A DNA stretch of 64,000 bases from Euptelea pleiosperma (Eukaryota > Streptophyta > Magnoliopsida > Ranunculales > Eupteleaceae): positions 105,357 through 169,356 of the forward strand of contig JASUTR010000063.1 of NCBI GenBank assembly GCA_035048495.1, in the 5' to 3' direction. The number at the start of each line of letters is the position of its first letter. Positions within the stretch are counted from its first letter, which is position 1. The translations under genes and the position numbers were made by a program. A model generated the notes under the pieces. It saw nothing but the letters and a program-made list of their open reading frames with translations, searched no databases and had not been told where the DNA came from. Positions 1 to 7,450 of the stretch are shown one piece after another.

Positions 1-177
1 GTTTGAGTCCAATTACGAGGTCCGGTTGCGAAAAAGTCACAAGTTATTGGCTTCGGAATGTAACACACAAACTGTGTCCAATTTGAGACGTTGACGCACG
101 AATGTAGCTAACTTGTTTTGCCTGTCCCGAATCTTGCTCCAATACTTCAAATGGGTTGAAACAATAATAATGGAAGA
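1..177 (+). repeat. Representative 177-bp satellite monomer
   Basis: One repeat unit in the phase used here. It contains one GTTGCGAAAAAG word, one TCACAAGTTAT word and an inverted repeat near its 3' end. The unit is close to one nucleosome repeat, as in many plant centromeric satellites. The length equals 59 codons, so stop-free stretches on the minus strand continue from one unit to the next. The phase is arbitrary. Confidence 0.9.
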
Positions 178-3100
178 GTTTGAGTAAAATTACGAGGTCT
201 GATTACGAAAAAGTCACAAGTTATAGGCTTAGGAACGTAACACACAAACTAAGTCCAATTTGAGACTTCGACGCACGGATGGAGGTAAGTTGTTTTGACT
301 GTCCCAAATACTGTTCCAACACTTCAAATCTATTGAAACAATAGTAATGGAAGAGTTTGGGTCTAATTATGAGGTCCGGTTGCGAAAAAGTCACAAGTTA
401 TAGGCTTCGGAATGTAACACACAAACTGAGTCCAATTTGAGACGTTGACGCACGGATGGAGCTAACTTGTTTCGGCTATCACAAATCTTGTTCTAACAGT
501 TCAAATGTGTTGAAACAATAGTAATGGAAGAGTTTGAGTCCAATTACGAGGTCCGGTTGCGAAAAAGTGACAAGTTATAGGCTTAGGAACGTAACACACA
601 AACTAAGTCCAATTTGAGACTTTGACGCACGGATGGAGGTAAGTTGTTTTGACTGTCCCAAATACTGTTCCAACACTTCAAATCTATTGAAACAATAGTA
701 ATGGAAGAGTTTGGGTCTAATTATGAGGTCCGGTTGCGAAAAAGTCACAAGTTATAGGCTTCGGAATGTAACACACAAACTGAGTCCAATTTGAGACGTT
801 GACGCACGGATGGAGCTAACTTGTTTTGACTATCACAAATCTTGTTCTAACACTTCAAATGTGTTGAAACAATAGTAATGGAAGTGTTTGAGACCAATTA
901 CGAGGTCCGATTGCGAAAAAGTCACAAGTTTTAGGCTTCGGAATGTAACACACAAACTGAGTCCTATTAAAGACATTGACGCACGGATGGAGCTAACTTG
1001 TTTCGACTGTCCCGAATCTTGTTCCAACACTTCAAATGTGTTGAAACAATAGTAATAGAAGAGTTTGAGTCCAATCACGAGGTCCGGTTGCGAAAAAGAC
1101 ACAAGTTATAGGCTTCGGAATGCAACACAGAAACTGAGTCCAATTTGAGACATTGACGTACGGATGGAGCTAACTTGTTTTGACCGTCCCGAATCTTGTT
1201 CCAACACATCAAATGTGTTGAAACAATAGTAATACAAGAGTTTGAGTCCAATTACGACATCCGGTTGCGAAAAAGTAACAAGTTATTGGCTTCGGAATGT
1301 AACACACAAACTGTGTCCAATTTGAGACGTTGACGCACGAATGTAGCTAACTTGTTTTGCCTATCCCGAATCTTGTTCCAATACTTCAAATGGGTTGAAA
1401 CAATAATAATGGAAGAGTTTGAGTAAAATTACGAGGTCTGATTGAGAAAAAGTCACAAGTTATAGGCTTAGGAACGTAACACACAAACTAAGTCCAATTT
1501 GAGACTTCGACGCACGGATGGAGGTAAGTTATTTTGACTGTCCCAAATACTGTTCCAACAATTCAAATCTATTTAAACAATAGTAATGGAAGAGTTTGGG
1601 TCTAATTATGAGGTCCGGTTGCGAAAAAGTCACAAGTTATAGGCTTCCGAATGTAACACACAAACTGAGTCCAATTTGAGACGTTGACGCACGGATGGAG
1701 CTAACTTGTTTTGACTATCACGAATCTTGTTCTAACACTTTAAATGTGTTGAAACAATAGTAATGGAAGAGTTTGAGTCCAATTACGAGGTCCGGTTGCG
1801 AAAAAGTCACAAGTTATAGGCTTCGGAATGCAACACAGAAACCGAGTCCAATTTGAGACGTTGACGTATGGATGGAGGTAACTTGTTTCGACCGTCCCGA
1901 ATCTTGTTCCAACACATCAAATGTGTTGAAACAATAGTAATACAAGAGTTTGAGTCCAATTACGAGGTCCGATTGCGAAAAAGTTACAAGTTATTGGCTA
2001 CGGAATGTAACACACAAACTGTGTCCAATTTGAGACGTTGACGCACGGATGGAGCTAACTTGTTTTGCCTGTCCCGAATCTTATTCCAATACTTCAAATG
2101 TGTTGAAACAATAATAATGGAAGAGTTTGAGTAAAATTACGAGGTCTGATTGCGAAAAAGTCACAAGTTATAGGCTTCGGAATGTTACACACAAATTGAG
2201 TCGAATTTGAGACGTTGATGCACGGATCGAGCTAACTTGTTTCGACTGTCCCAAATCTTGTTCCAACACTTCAAATCTGTTGAAACAATAGTAATAGAAG
2301 AGTTTGAGTCCAATTACGAGGTCCAGTTGCGAAAAAGTCACAAGTTATAGGGTTCGGAATGTAACACACAATCTGAGTCCAATTTTAGACGTTGACGAAC
2401 GGATGGAGCTAACTTGTTTTGACTGTCCCGAATCTTGTTTCAACACTTCAAATGTGTTGAAACAATAGTAATAGAAGAGTTTGAGTCCAATCACGAGGTC
2501 CGGTTGCGAAAAAGTCACAAGTTATAGGCTTCGGAATGCAACACAGAAACTGAGTCCAATTTGAGACGTTGACGTACGGATGGAGCTAACTTGTTTTGAC
2601 CGTCCCGAATCTTGTTCCAACACATCAAATGTGTTGAAACAATAGTAATACAAGAGTTTGAGTCCAATTACGAGGTCCGGTTGCGAAAAAGTCACAAGTT
2701 ATTGGCTTCGGAATGTAACACACAAACTGTGTCCAATTTGAGACGTTGACGCACGGATGGAGCTAACTTGTTTTGACTGTCCCAAATATTGTTCCAACAC
2801 TTCAAATCTGTTGAAAGAATAGTAATGGAAGAGTTTGAGTCTAATTATGAGGTCCGGTTGCGAAAAAGTCACAAGTTATAGGCTTCAGAATGTAACATAG
2901 AAACTGAGTCCAATTTGAGACGTTGACGAACGGATGGAGCTAACTTGTTTCAACTATCCCGAATCTTGTTCCAACACTTCAAATATGTTGAAACAATAGT
3001 AATGGAAGAGTATGAGTCTAATTAGGAGGTCCGGTTGCGAAAAAGTCACAAGTTATAGGCTTCGGAATGTAACACACAAATTGAGTCCAATTAAAGACAT

Positions 3101-3319
3101 TGACGCACGGATGGAGCTAACTTGTTTCGACTGTCCCGAATCTTGTTCCAGCACTTCAAATCTGTTGAAACAATAGTAATGGAAGAGTTTGAGTCCAATT
3201 ACGAGGTCCGGTTGCGAAAAAGTCACAAGTTATAGGCTTCGGAATGCAACACAGAAACTGAGTCCAATTTGAGACGTTGACGTACGGATGGAGCTAACTT
3301 GTTTTGACCGTCCTGAATC

Positions 3320-3346
3320 TTGTTCCAACACATCAAATGTGTTGAA
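3320..3346 (+). repeat. 27-bp flanking duplication, left copy
   Basis: The last 27 satellite bases before the viral fragment are identical to 7424-7450 immediately after it. The run begins ttgttccaac and ends tgttgaa, and includes the whole 19-bp dyad at 3326-3344. In the unoccupied copy of this locus the same 27 bases occur once, at 13077-13103. The simplest reading is a target-site duplication made when a staggered break was filled in. One to three bases at the right edge could be viral microhomology, so the true duplication is about 24-27 bp. Confidence 0.88.
3326..3344. repeat. 19-bp dyad: perfect 8-bp inverted repeat with 3-nt loop
   Basis: CAACACATCAAATGTGTTG has arms CAACACAT and ATGTGTTG around caa. 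The acatcaaatgtg monomer subfamily has this perfect form; the commoner acttcaaatgtg form keeps only the 6-bp arms CAACAC/GTGTTG. It lies within the duplicated insertion target. A cruciform or hairpin at this point could favour breakage, which is an inference. Confidence 0.85.
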
Positions 3347-3418
3347 CAGATTACCTAGATGAACACATCAAAAGCCGCTCCTGCAAAGACCTAGATGAAC
3401 AGATTACCTCCTGCAAAG
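3344..3418 (+). other. Left junction with patchwork (templated filler-like) sequence
   Basis: Just inside the junction, short words recur out of order: gaacagattacct at 3344-3356 and again at 3397-3409; cctagatgaaca near 3354 and 3389; ctcctgcaaag near 3378 and 3408; and acacatcaaa at 3363-3372, which also occurs in the adjacent satellite. The first copy of gaacagattacct begins with satellite bases (gaa) and continues with viral ones. This resembles filler DNA copied from both sides during end joining. An old tandem duplication already present in the virus is the alternative. Confidence 0.55.
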
Positions 3419-3675
3419 TCCAAGCTGAAAACATCAACAACAAATCCATTGTTCTAAAGATTTTCAAACAAGAACTCAGACTTTCAAAGCTCTCCTGCCA
3501 CAAAGAATATGGTCGGTGTGTCCCATACCGAACAAACGCCTTTCAAAAATGTTTCACCTTCAAAAGAGAAAATGTCTACCCCATCAGTGATGACAGCAAT
3601 CTCAACCAGCTCCCTTCAAGAATTGTCCGACCTTGTCACAATGCAAAAGAATTCAAAACTACTTACAAACGATAA
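3346..3675 (+). pseudogene. C-terminal tail of a viral open frame (possible second viral ORF), 5' end missing
   Basis: A frame of about 110 codons without a start is open from the junction to TAA at 3673-3675. It begins after an in-frame TGA at 3343-3345 inside the satellite. The translation is rich in Lys, Asn, Gln and Cys. The first 45 residues look helical or coiled-coil (for example KDLDEQITSCKVQAEN) and the last part includes CHKEYGRCVPYRTN. I recognise no domain. Its place just upstream of the intergenic region and promoter is where the last viral reading frame should end; florendoviruses have a second ORF of unknown function, so this could be its tail. A competing frame, 3509-3787, is open for 92 codons but runs into non-coding direct repeats. 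A frame change between the two around 3509 is possible. Confidence 0.45.
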
Positions 3676-3682
3676 AAGCCGA

Positions 3683-3802
3683 CGTGTCAAAGCCGCAGTA
3701 TCCAGATCAAAGCCGTGTCAAAGCCGCCGTTTCCAGCCGTACCAAAGCCGTGCCATCAAAAGAAGATTCTGCCAACAAAAGTCATAAAAGACAAAATTGC
3801 TA
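3683..3802 (+). repeat. 120-bp direct repeat, copy 1 (spacing 157 bp)
   Basis: This segment is identical to 3840-3959, with starts 157 bp apart. It opens cgtgtcaaagccgcagtatc and ends aaaattgcta. It lies in the viral intergenic region and contains one unit of the shorter 31-bp repeat, starting at 3691. Confidence 0.93.
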
Positions 3803-3816
3803 CAGTATCAAAGCAA

Positions 3817-3878
3817 AGCCGCAGTATCCAGATCAAAGCCGTGTCAAAGCCGCAGTATCCAGATCAAAGCCGTGTCAA
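3817..3878 (+). repeat. 31-bp tandem repeat (two adjacent units; a third unit at 3691)
   Basis: The unit begins agccgcagtatccagatcaa and starts at 3691, 3817 and 3848; the last two are exactly adjacent (31 bp). The words agccg and caaagccg recur through the region. The period is not a multiple of three, which argues against coding and for a regulatory or recombination-prone element. Confidence 0.88.
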
Positions 3879-3959
3879 AGCCGCCGTTTCCAGCCGTACC
3901 AAAGCCGTGCCATCAAAAGAAGATTCTGCCAACAAAAGTCATAAAAGACAAAATTGCTA
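3840..3959 (+). repeat. 120-bp direct repeat, copy 2
   Basis: This is the exact second copy of 3683-3802. Perfect identity over 120 bp suggests a recent duplication in the virus or after integration. After 3959 the copies diverge (gctac against gctat). Confidence 0.93.
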
Positions 3960-4075
3960 TAGTAAAAAGTCACTATTTGCTACAGTATCAAAAGTACTAT
4001 CACCGACAAACAAGTATTCTTAATATCATATCAATCCGCCGAAAGCACCGAAAGCCACCGACTTCGCTTTTTCTT

Positions 4076-4081
4076 CACGTG
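4076..4081. promoter_or_regulatory. G-box (CACGTG) upstream of the viral TATA box
   Basis: A palindromic CACGTG lies about 110 bp upstream of the TATA box and overlaps gtgataag, which contains an I-box-like GATAAG. Plant bZIP/bHLH factors bind G-boxes, so it is a plausible activating site. A 6-bp match alone is weak; position supports it. Confidence 0.5.
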
Positions 4082-4090
4082 ATAAGATTC

Positions 4091-4150
4091 TCCACCAACT
4101 GGCACATGTGTCCACCAACCGACACCTGTGCTCACCAACTGGCATCTGTC
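4091..4150 (+). promoter_or_regulatory. Three tandem 20-bp repeats upstream of the TATA box (putative enhancer)
   Basis: Three adjacent 20-bp units at 4091-4110, 4111-4130 and 4131-4150 follow the pattern (t/c)(c/t)caccaac(t/c)(g/c)g... with caccaac conserved in all and a CAnNTG-like core (cacatgtg, cacctgtg, catctgtc). The block ends 37 bp before the TATA box, the usual place for the activating elements of a caulimovirid promoter. The exact 20-bp spacing, about two helical turns, would put any bound factors on the same face of the DNA. Function is inferred. Confidence 0.7.
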
Positions 4151-4186
4151 TACCTTCCGGATTCCAAATATTTGAAATCCAGAGGC

Positions 4187-4193
4187 TATATAA
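4187..4193 (+). promoter_or_regulatory. TATA box of the viral pregenomic RNA promoter
   Basis: TATATAA in the context ggctatataagaac is a strong plant TATA box. It lies upstream of the primer-binding site and leader, as in the 35S-type promoters of the family. A start site about 25-35 bp downstream, near 4217-4228, is expected. Confidence 0.8.
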
Positions 4194-4226
4194 GAACTTC
4201 GAAGACATGTAATAAGATAGGTTTTA

Positions 4227-4260
4227 GTTTTGAGAACTCTTCTGTTTTGAGAACTCTTCT
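4227..4260 (+). repeat. Perfect 17-bp tandem duplication at the predicted transcript start
   Basis: gttttgagaactcttct occurs at 4227-4243 and again, directly adjacent, at 4244-4260. It lies just downstream of the predicted start, in the part of the leader that would be the terminal repeat of the pregenomic RNA. A weak aataag at 4211-4216 is the only poly(A)-like word nearby and I do not call it a signal. Confidence 0.9.
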
Positions 4261-4411
4261 CTGAAGCTCTTTGAAGTTCCTTGTAATTTTCTCTTTCTTT
4301 ATGTTCTTGTTTCTCTTTTCAAAAGCCTGTAATTTCATCAAGTTATGCAATGTATCTCTTCAAAGTCTGAAAGCAAAGTAAAGTTACAAGTTGTAGCCGA
4401 TTCTGCTCGAT

Positions 4412-4424
4412 TGGTATCAGAGCC
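4412..4424 (+). promoter_or_regulatory. Primer-binding site for initiator tRNA-Met
   Basis: TGGTATCAGAGCC is complementary to the 3' end of plant initiator tRNA-Met. This is the primer for minus-strand DNA synthesis in Caulimoviridae and conventionally marks genome position 1. It lies about 220 bp downstream of the TATA box and about 400 bp upstream of the movement-protein start. A 13-nt match in the right place leaves little doubt. Confidence 0.93.
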
Positions 4425-4824
4425 ACCTACTACTTGTAAGCTCTCTTTTCTGCATTTTTATGTTTACTTTAGTTTGATCAAACTATCAGGACTTGTCATT
4501 ATGGCATACCTCGACAACTGTTCTTAGTATTCACACCCATGAGTATCATGTCATGTGCATGAGAAAGTGAAGAGAAACTTCCCTAAGAGAACAGGCGATC
4601 AAACCGATTTGTAGTTTGTGATATTCTGTTTATTTTGAAGTAATATTCTGTTTTCTTTCTGTTCAACGATTTCTTTTTAAAGTTCTCTATTTACAACCAT
4701 CTTTTAAGGATTTAGGATCGAGGCCCCCTTGTCGCATCTGTTTTTCTCCCGATTTCTGTTAAGGGATTTCTTAAAACTGTAAATTGTTGACAGGCCACTA
4801 AACTCTAAAATTAAGGTTGTTAAG

Positions 4825-5982
4825 ATGGAAAAACTTAAAAAGATTTTAAAGAAGAGAAAAGATAAATCAGCTTCTTCTTCAAATGTAACTCCCATTATCT
4901 CAAATGACAAAATCGACACTATCTCCATTACTAATTGCTCAGAAATCTCATATGATCATATCGAACAATCTCTTCAAAACTGGAACCTTCCTTCTGTCCC
5001 CGTTAATGAAATCTATTATAAAGGATCCTTTGAACCAACTTCAAATTACATAATTAAAACTGTTGAATTTTCTCAAAATATTCAAAGCAACTGTTCTGAT
5101 ATCTGTATTATCCCTAGATCTACTCTTGAACAATACAAATCTGAATACAAATACGTCCATTTTGGACTCATCCAAGTTGCCATTAAACCACTCACTCGAC
5201 TAGGTCTCAACACTTCTTGCCTAGTTTATATCCGTGACAAACGCCACGATGAATTTGATGACTCCATTTATGGTGGTGTCAATGCCAGCCTTGCAACTGG
5301 ACCAGTATTTTTTAATTGTTTCCCAAACATCTCCGTCGGATTAACCGACACTACTGCTAGTGACGCACTTTCTCTTGGCGTTCATACCAAAGGTTTTAAA
5401 ATGAACCCTCTCTCAGAAAACATTGCCATTGTTTATCGCATTTACTACAAAGTGATGCACTCTATAGTTCCCGATATTGCATACAGTAGCCAAACAAAGG
5501 GATTAACTACACTCTTTCTTACCAACTACAAAAATCATGTCATCACTCCTACTTTAATCAAATGGGAAGACATCAAATTAGACGAATCATGGGAACTTGA
5601 AAATTTTCATACCCCTATCCCAAAACAACTATCTGATATTAACAATATTGTTAAAAAACCAAATGGCAATATTATCCTAAATTTTCGACAATCCACAGAT
5701 CGCCGTCCTTCTTTCTCTCGCCAATCTACAATTAACTCTTCTCACACGACTACTTCTCCTCCTCTTTTTCCTCCTAATAATCTGTCTAAAGACGATTTTA
5801 ATCCACCTCCCGCCGGTGTTGCCTACCCAACATACACCTCCGACAATGCCCACACCGCCCCCTCTCATTTTCACCAGTTCGAACCTACTGAAAATGATTT
5901 TAATATTAATGTCATCTCTGTTTTTCAAATCGATAGTCAATTATTAAAACGGAATTTACAAACTCATCCCTTGAAAGACTAG
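4825..5982 (+). pseudogene. Viral movement-protein domain (30K superfamily), 385 codons, ends at in-frame TAG
   Basis: The product would be the cell-to-cell movement protein, which forms tubules through plasmodesmata. The first ATG of the long frame at 4825 is used; it is followed by a basic start (MEKLKKILKKRKDK). Residues 105-180 carry the family core: HFGLIQVAIKPLTRLGL at 112-128, YIRDKRHDEFDD at 135-146 with the Asp of the 30K signature, and GPVFFNCFPNISVGLTD at 159-175. Residues 280-360 are Ser/Thr/Pro-rich and probably disordered. The frame is intact to TAG at 5980-5982. The same frame then stays open beyond 6043, so in a longer polyprotein the TAG would be a nonsense change; a genuine end of a separate movement-protein ORF is the alternative. 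The copy lacks all replication functions and is classed with the remnant. Confidence 0.85.
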
Positions 5983-6720
5983 TTTTTCCAAACCATACCT
6001 TCCTCTACCCAATCTCATCTTAAACAACTATGGTTTGCTGATATGCTTTCTACTGAAAAACATATTTTCTTCTTTGATTGGTTAAAAGACACTTCTCACG
6101 ACCATCCTGAACTTTTAGTTATAAAACAAAAATACCATACTTGGGAAACTACTAAAGGTGAAAAATTTGACCAACCCTTTCCCCCTTTTACAACTATCAA
6201 ATACTCTGAAATTGTTGCTACTCCCTTAAAAAAGGAATCTCAATTTAACGAAGATCGACCTGTTAAACAACAAGAGCTTTCCCATCTAATAGAACAGAAT
6301 AACTATACAAACTTATATTTGAAAGCCCTCAGTACTCGTCTTGACTCAGTACTTTTAAACCCTTCTCCTACTACGGCCAGCTCTTCTACTATTCCGGTTC
6401 CACAAACTAAACCTTGTTTTCTACCCCAAAAACCCCTGTATCCCACCCTTCTCCCTACACCGCAACCCTCTGATTTTCTGTCCGAAATCACTAAGCGCCT
6501 TCAATCGTCCACCTCACCTGACATAGGCAAACTTCCCTCTCTAAACGCTATCCAAACCATTTCTGACAATGATATTATACAACCGTACCTAACCCCGAAG
6601 ACCCTGATATTATTCCTCCTAACCTCGAAAACCCTGATCAAACCTTCATCTCTACTCCCCTTACGTCTGATCCTCCCCAACCTCTCAGCTCCCCTCTTAC
6701 CTCTGACTATCCAGCTCTGA
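5983..6720 (+). pseudogene. Polyprotein continuation after the TAG: linker between movement and capsid domains
   Basis: The frame of the movement protein resumes directly after TAG 5980-5982 and stays open to TGA 6718-6720; the first ATG is at 6043. The first 70 residues after the ATG are mixed and probably folded (FFFDWLKDTSHDHPELLV), followed by a Pro/Ser/Thr-rich stretch up to about 6560, typical of linkers before the capsid domain. After about 6573-6600 composition in this frame turns into Leu/Pro runs while another frame takes on acidic and Pro/Asn coding character. The real frame therefore probably changes there, and the last 40 codons are likely out-of-frame. No enzyme motif is seen. 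Confidence 0.7.
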
Positions 6721-7423
6721 ACAAAATTTTTCATCCCCAACAATTTAAACATTCCAGTCGCTTTAACACATCCACAGCCAAAAACTACTACACTAGGCCG
6801 ACTCCTGTTGATCTTCAACTCGAAGAATCTTCTCAAGTTCAAAAACATTTTTTCCAAGGAAACGTCATCTATGAATGGAATATCGATGGCTATTCCGACT
6901 ATCATATCCTCCAAACTTGTAATCAAATGCTTGTCTACGCTAATGCCTGTTATATTAATCACAACCAAGAATCAAATATCACTGTTGCCATTACCGCTGG
7001 TTTTACCGGCCAACTCCATGGATGGTGGCATGAATATTTTTCTGAAGCCCAACGCGATGAGATTTTAAATGCAATCAAACGCGAAGCAAATGGGCTCCCA
7101 AAATTAAATACCGATGGCCACCAACAATCCGATTCTTTACTTACACTCATCGTCAATATCATTCACCATTTCTTAGGAAAAATCGATGACCTTTATGAAC
7201 GTAACAAAGACCAACTCCTCAACCTCAAATGTTCCACTTTATCTGATTATCGTTGGTACAAAGATGTCTTCCTCTCAAAAATCTTTCGCATTCCCGACTG
7301 TAATGCTTCCTTCTGGAAAGAAAAATTTATTTTTAGTCTTCCCCCTCTTTTCGCGGAAAAAGTCAAAGACTCTTTACGCGATCAACATGACAGCACCCTA
7401 AATTACAATCGTTACTCTTACGG
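6573..7423 (+). pseudogene. Viral capsid (Gag-like) domain, frame-shifted and truncated at the 3' junction
   Basis: This frame is shifted by one relative to the upstream frame. It opens after TGA 6570-6572 and runs without a stop to the end of viral sequence. It carries the conserved capsid core: an EWNIDGYSDYHIL word at about 6870-6908 and AGFTGQLHGWWHEYF at about 6996-7040, the signature seen in florendo/petuvirus-type capsid domains. A helical region with WYKDVFLSKIFRIPDCNASFW follows at about 7254-7316. In relatives a CCHC zinc knuckle and the protease-RT-RNase H module follow; here the reading runs straight into satellite and ends at TAG 7455-7457. ATG codons at 6808 and 6927 are internal. 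The domain is incomplete and could not form a normal capsid protein. Confidence 0.8.
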
Positions 7424-7450
7424 TTGTTCCAACACATCAAATGTGTTGAA
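7424..7450 (+). repeat. 27-bp flanking duplication, right copy
   Basis: Identical to 3320-3346 and the point where satellite resumes. It again includes the 19-bp dyad. From 7451 the sequence follows the unoccupied copy that runs on from 13104, including a rare aaaagtcaaaagttattgg variant just downstream. Confidence 0.88.

Larger units (their letters stand above)
1..3346 (+). repeat. 177-bp satellite array, left arm
   Basis: Head-to-tail monomers restart with a gtttgag/gtttggg word at 1, 178 and 355, a period of 177 bp; the length gives about 19 copies, all on the + strand. Each monomer carries the same landmarks in order: gaggtccggttgcgaaaaag, tcacaagttatagg, cttcggaatgtaacac, a gtccaatttgagacgttgac block, cggatggagctaacttg, a gtcccgaatcttgttcc block, and a caacac...gtgttg inverted repeat followed by gaaacaatagtaatgg. 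Neighbouring monomers differ from each other more than from their counterparts 9757 bp downstream, the pattern of higher-order organisation. No gene is present. The arm ends at 3346 where viral sequence starts. The length and arrangement suit a centromeric or pericentromeric plant satellite, but nothing in the sequence proves centromere function. Confidence 0.97.
3676..4186 (+). promoter_or_regulatory. Viral intergenic region upstream of the promoter
   Basis: This half-kilobase has no convincing gene. Small frames cross it, but they depend on tandem repeats whose periods (31 and 157 bp) are not multiples of three, so they would not keep a reading frame through repeat gain or loss. It holds the 157-bp-spaced duplication, a second ttgctacagtatcaaa word at about 3977, a short cgaaagcaccgaaagccacc repeat near 4040, a G-box and the three 20-bp repeats next to the TATA box. 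The position matches the promoter-bearing large intergenic region of caulimovirids. Confidence 0.75.
4194..4824 (+). other. Viral leader between promoter and first large ORF
   Basis: About 600 bp of leader contains the primer-binding site and several short upstream frames (for example ATG 4345 to 4527, 60 codons) of no recognisable family. Caulimovirid leaders are typically long, carry small ORFs and are bypassed by ribosome shunting. I could not check for the large hairpin that mediates it. Pyrimidine-rich stretches occur near 4280-4320 and 4660-4690. No tRNA or other RNA gene is evident. Confidence 0.65.
3347..7423 (+). mobile_element. Endogenous pararetrovirus fragment (Caulimoviridae, florendovirus/petuvirus-like), truncated and defective
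   Basis: This 4077-bp non-satellite block breaks the array. Seen in order: an open-frame tail, a repeat-rich intergenic region, a TATA promoter, a tRNA-Met primer-binding site, a leader, a 30K-type movement-protein frame and a capsid-like frame. This is the caulimovirid order around the start of the genome. The combination of a primer site matching initiator tRNA-Met, a movement protein upstream of the capsid domain in one frame, and the capsid word GFTGQLHGWW supports the family firmly. Assignment to florendovirus over petuvirus or related endogenous clades is less certain. The copy ends inside the capsid region, so the zinc knuckle, protease, reverse transcriptase and RNase H are missing. 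No integrase or LTRs are present, as expected for the family. It carries one in-frame TAG and one frame change. It is flanked by a 27-bp duplication of satellite DNA. Confidence 0.9.

Noticed and set aside
4211..4216. aataag as the viral poly(A) signal.
   Set aside because: Not the canonical AATAAA and it lies upstream of or at the predicted start; too weak to call.
3509..4264. Overlapping plus-strand frames over 3509-4264 with repeated KAAVSRSKPCQSR-like words.
   Set aside because: They cross direct repeats of 31 and 157 bp, neither a multiple of three, and run through the promoter; best seen as non-coding intergenic repeats. The first part (3509-3675) could still be a shifted tail of the upstream viral frame.
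4345..4527. 60-codon frame in the leader covering the primer-binding site.
   Set aside because: Position and composition fit a leader small ORF of the virus, not an independent gene.
5677..6968. Minus-strand frames opposite the viral polyprotein (5677-5940, 6303-6491, 6501-6968).
   Set aside because: Shadows of AT-rich coding sequence on the other strand, with no recognisable product.
3347..7423. LTR retrotransposon (Ty3/gypsy type) as the identity of the insert.
   Set aside because: No LTRs, no polypurine tract beside an LTR and no integrase. A 30K movement domain upstream of the capsid domain is a caulimovirid trait. The tRNA-Met site alone would not separate the two.
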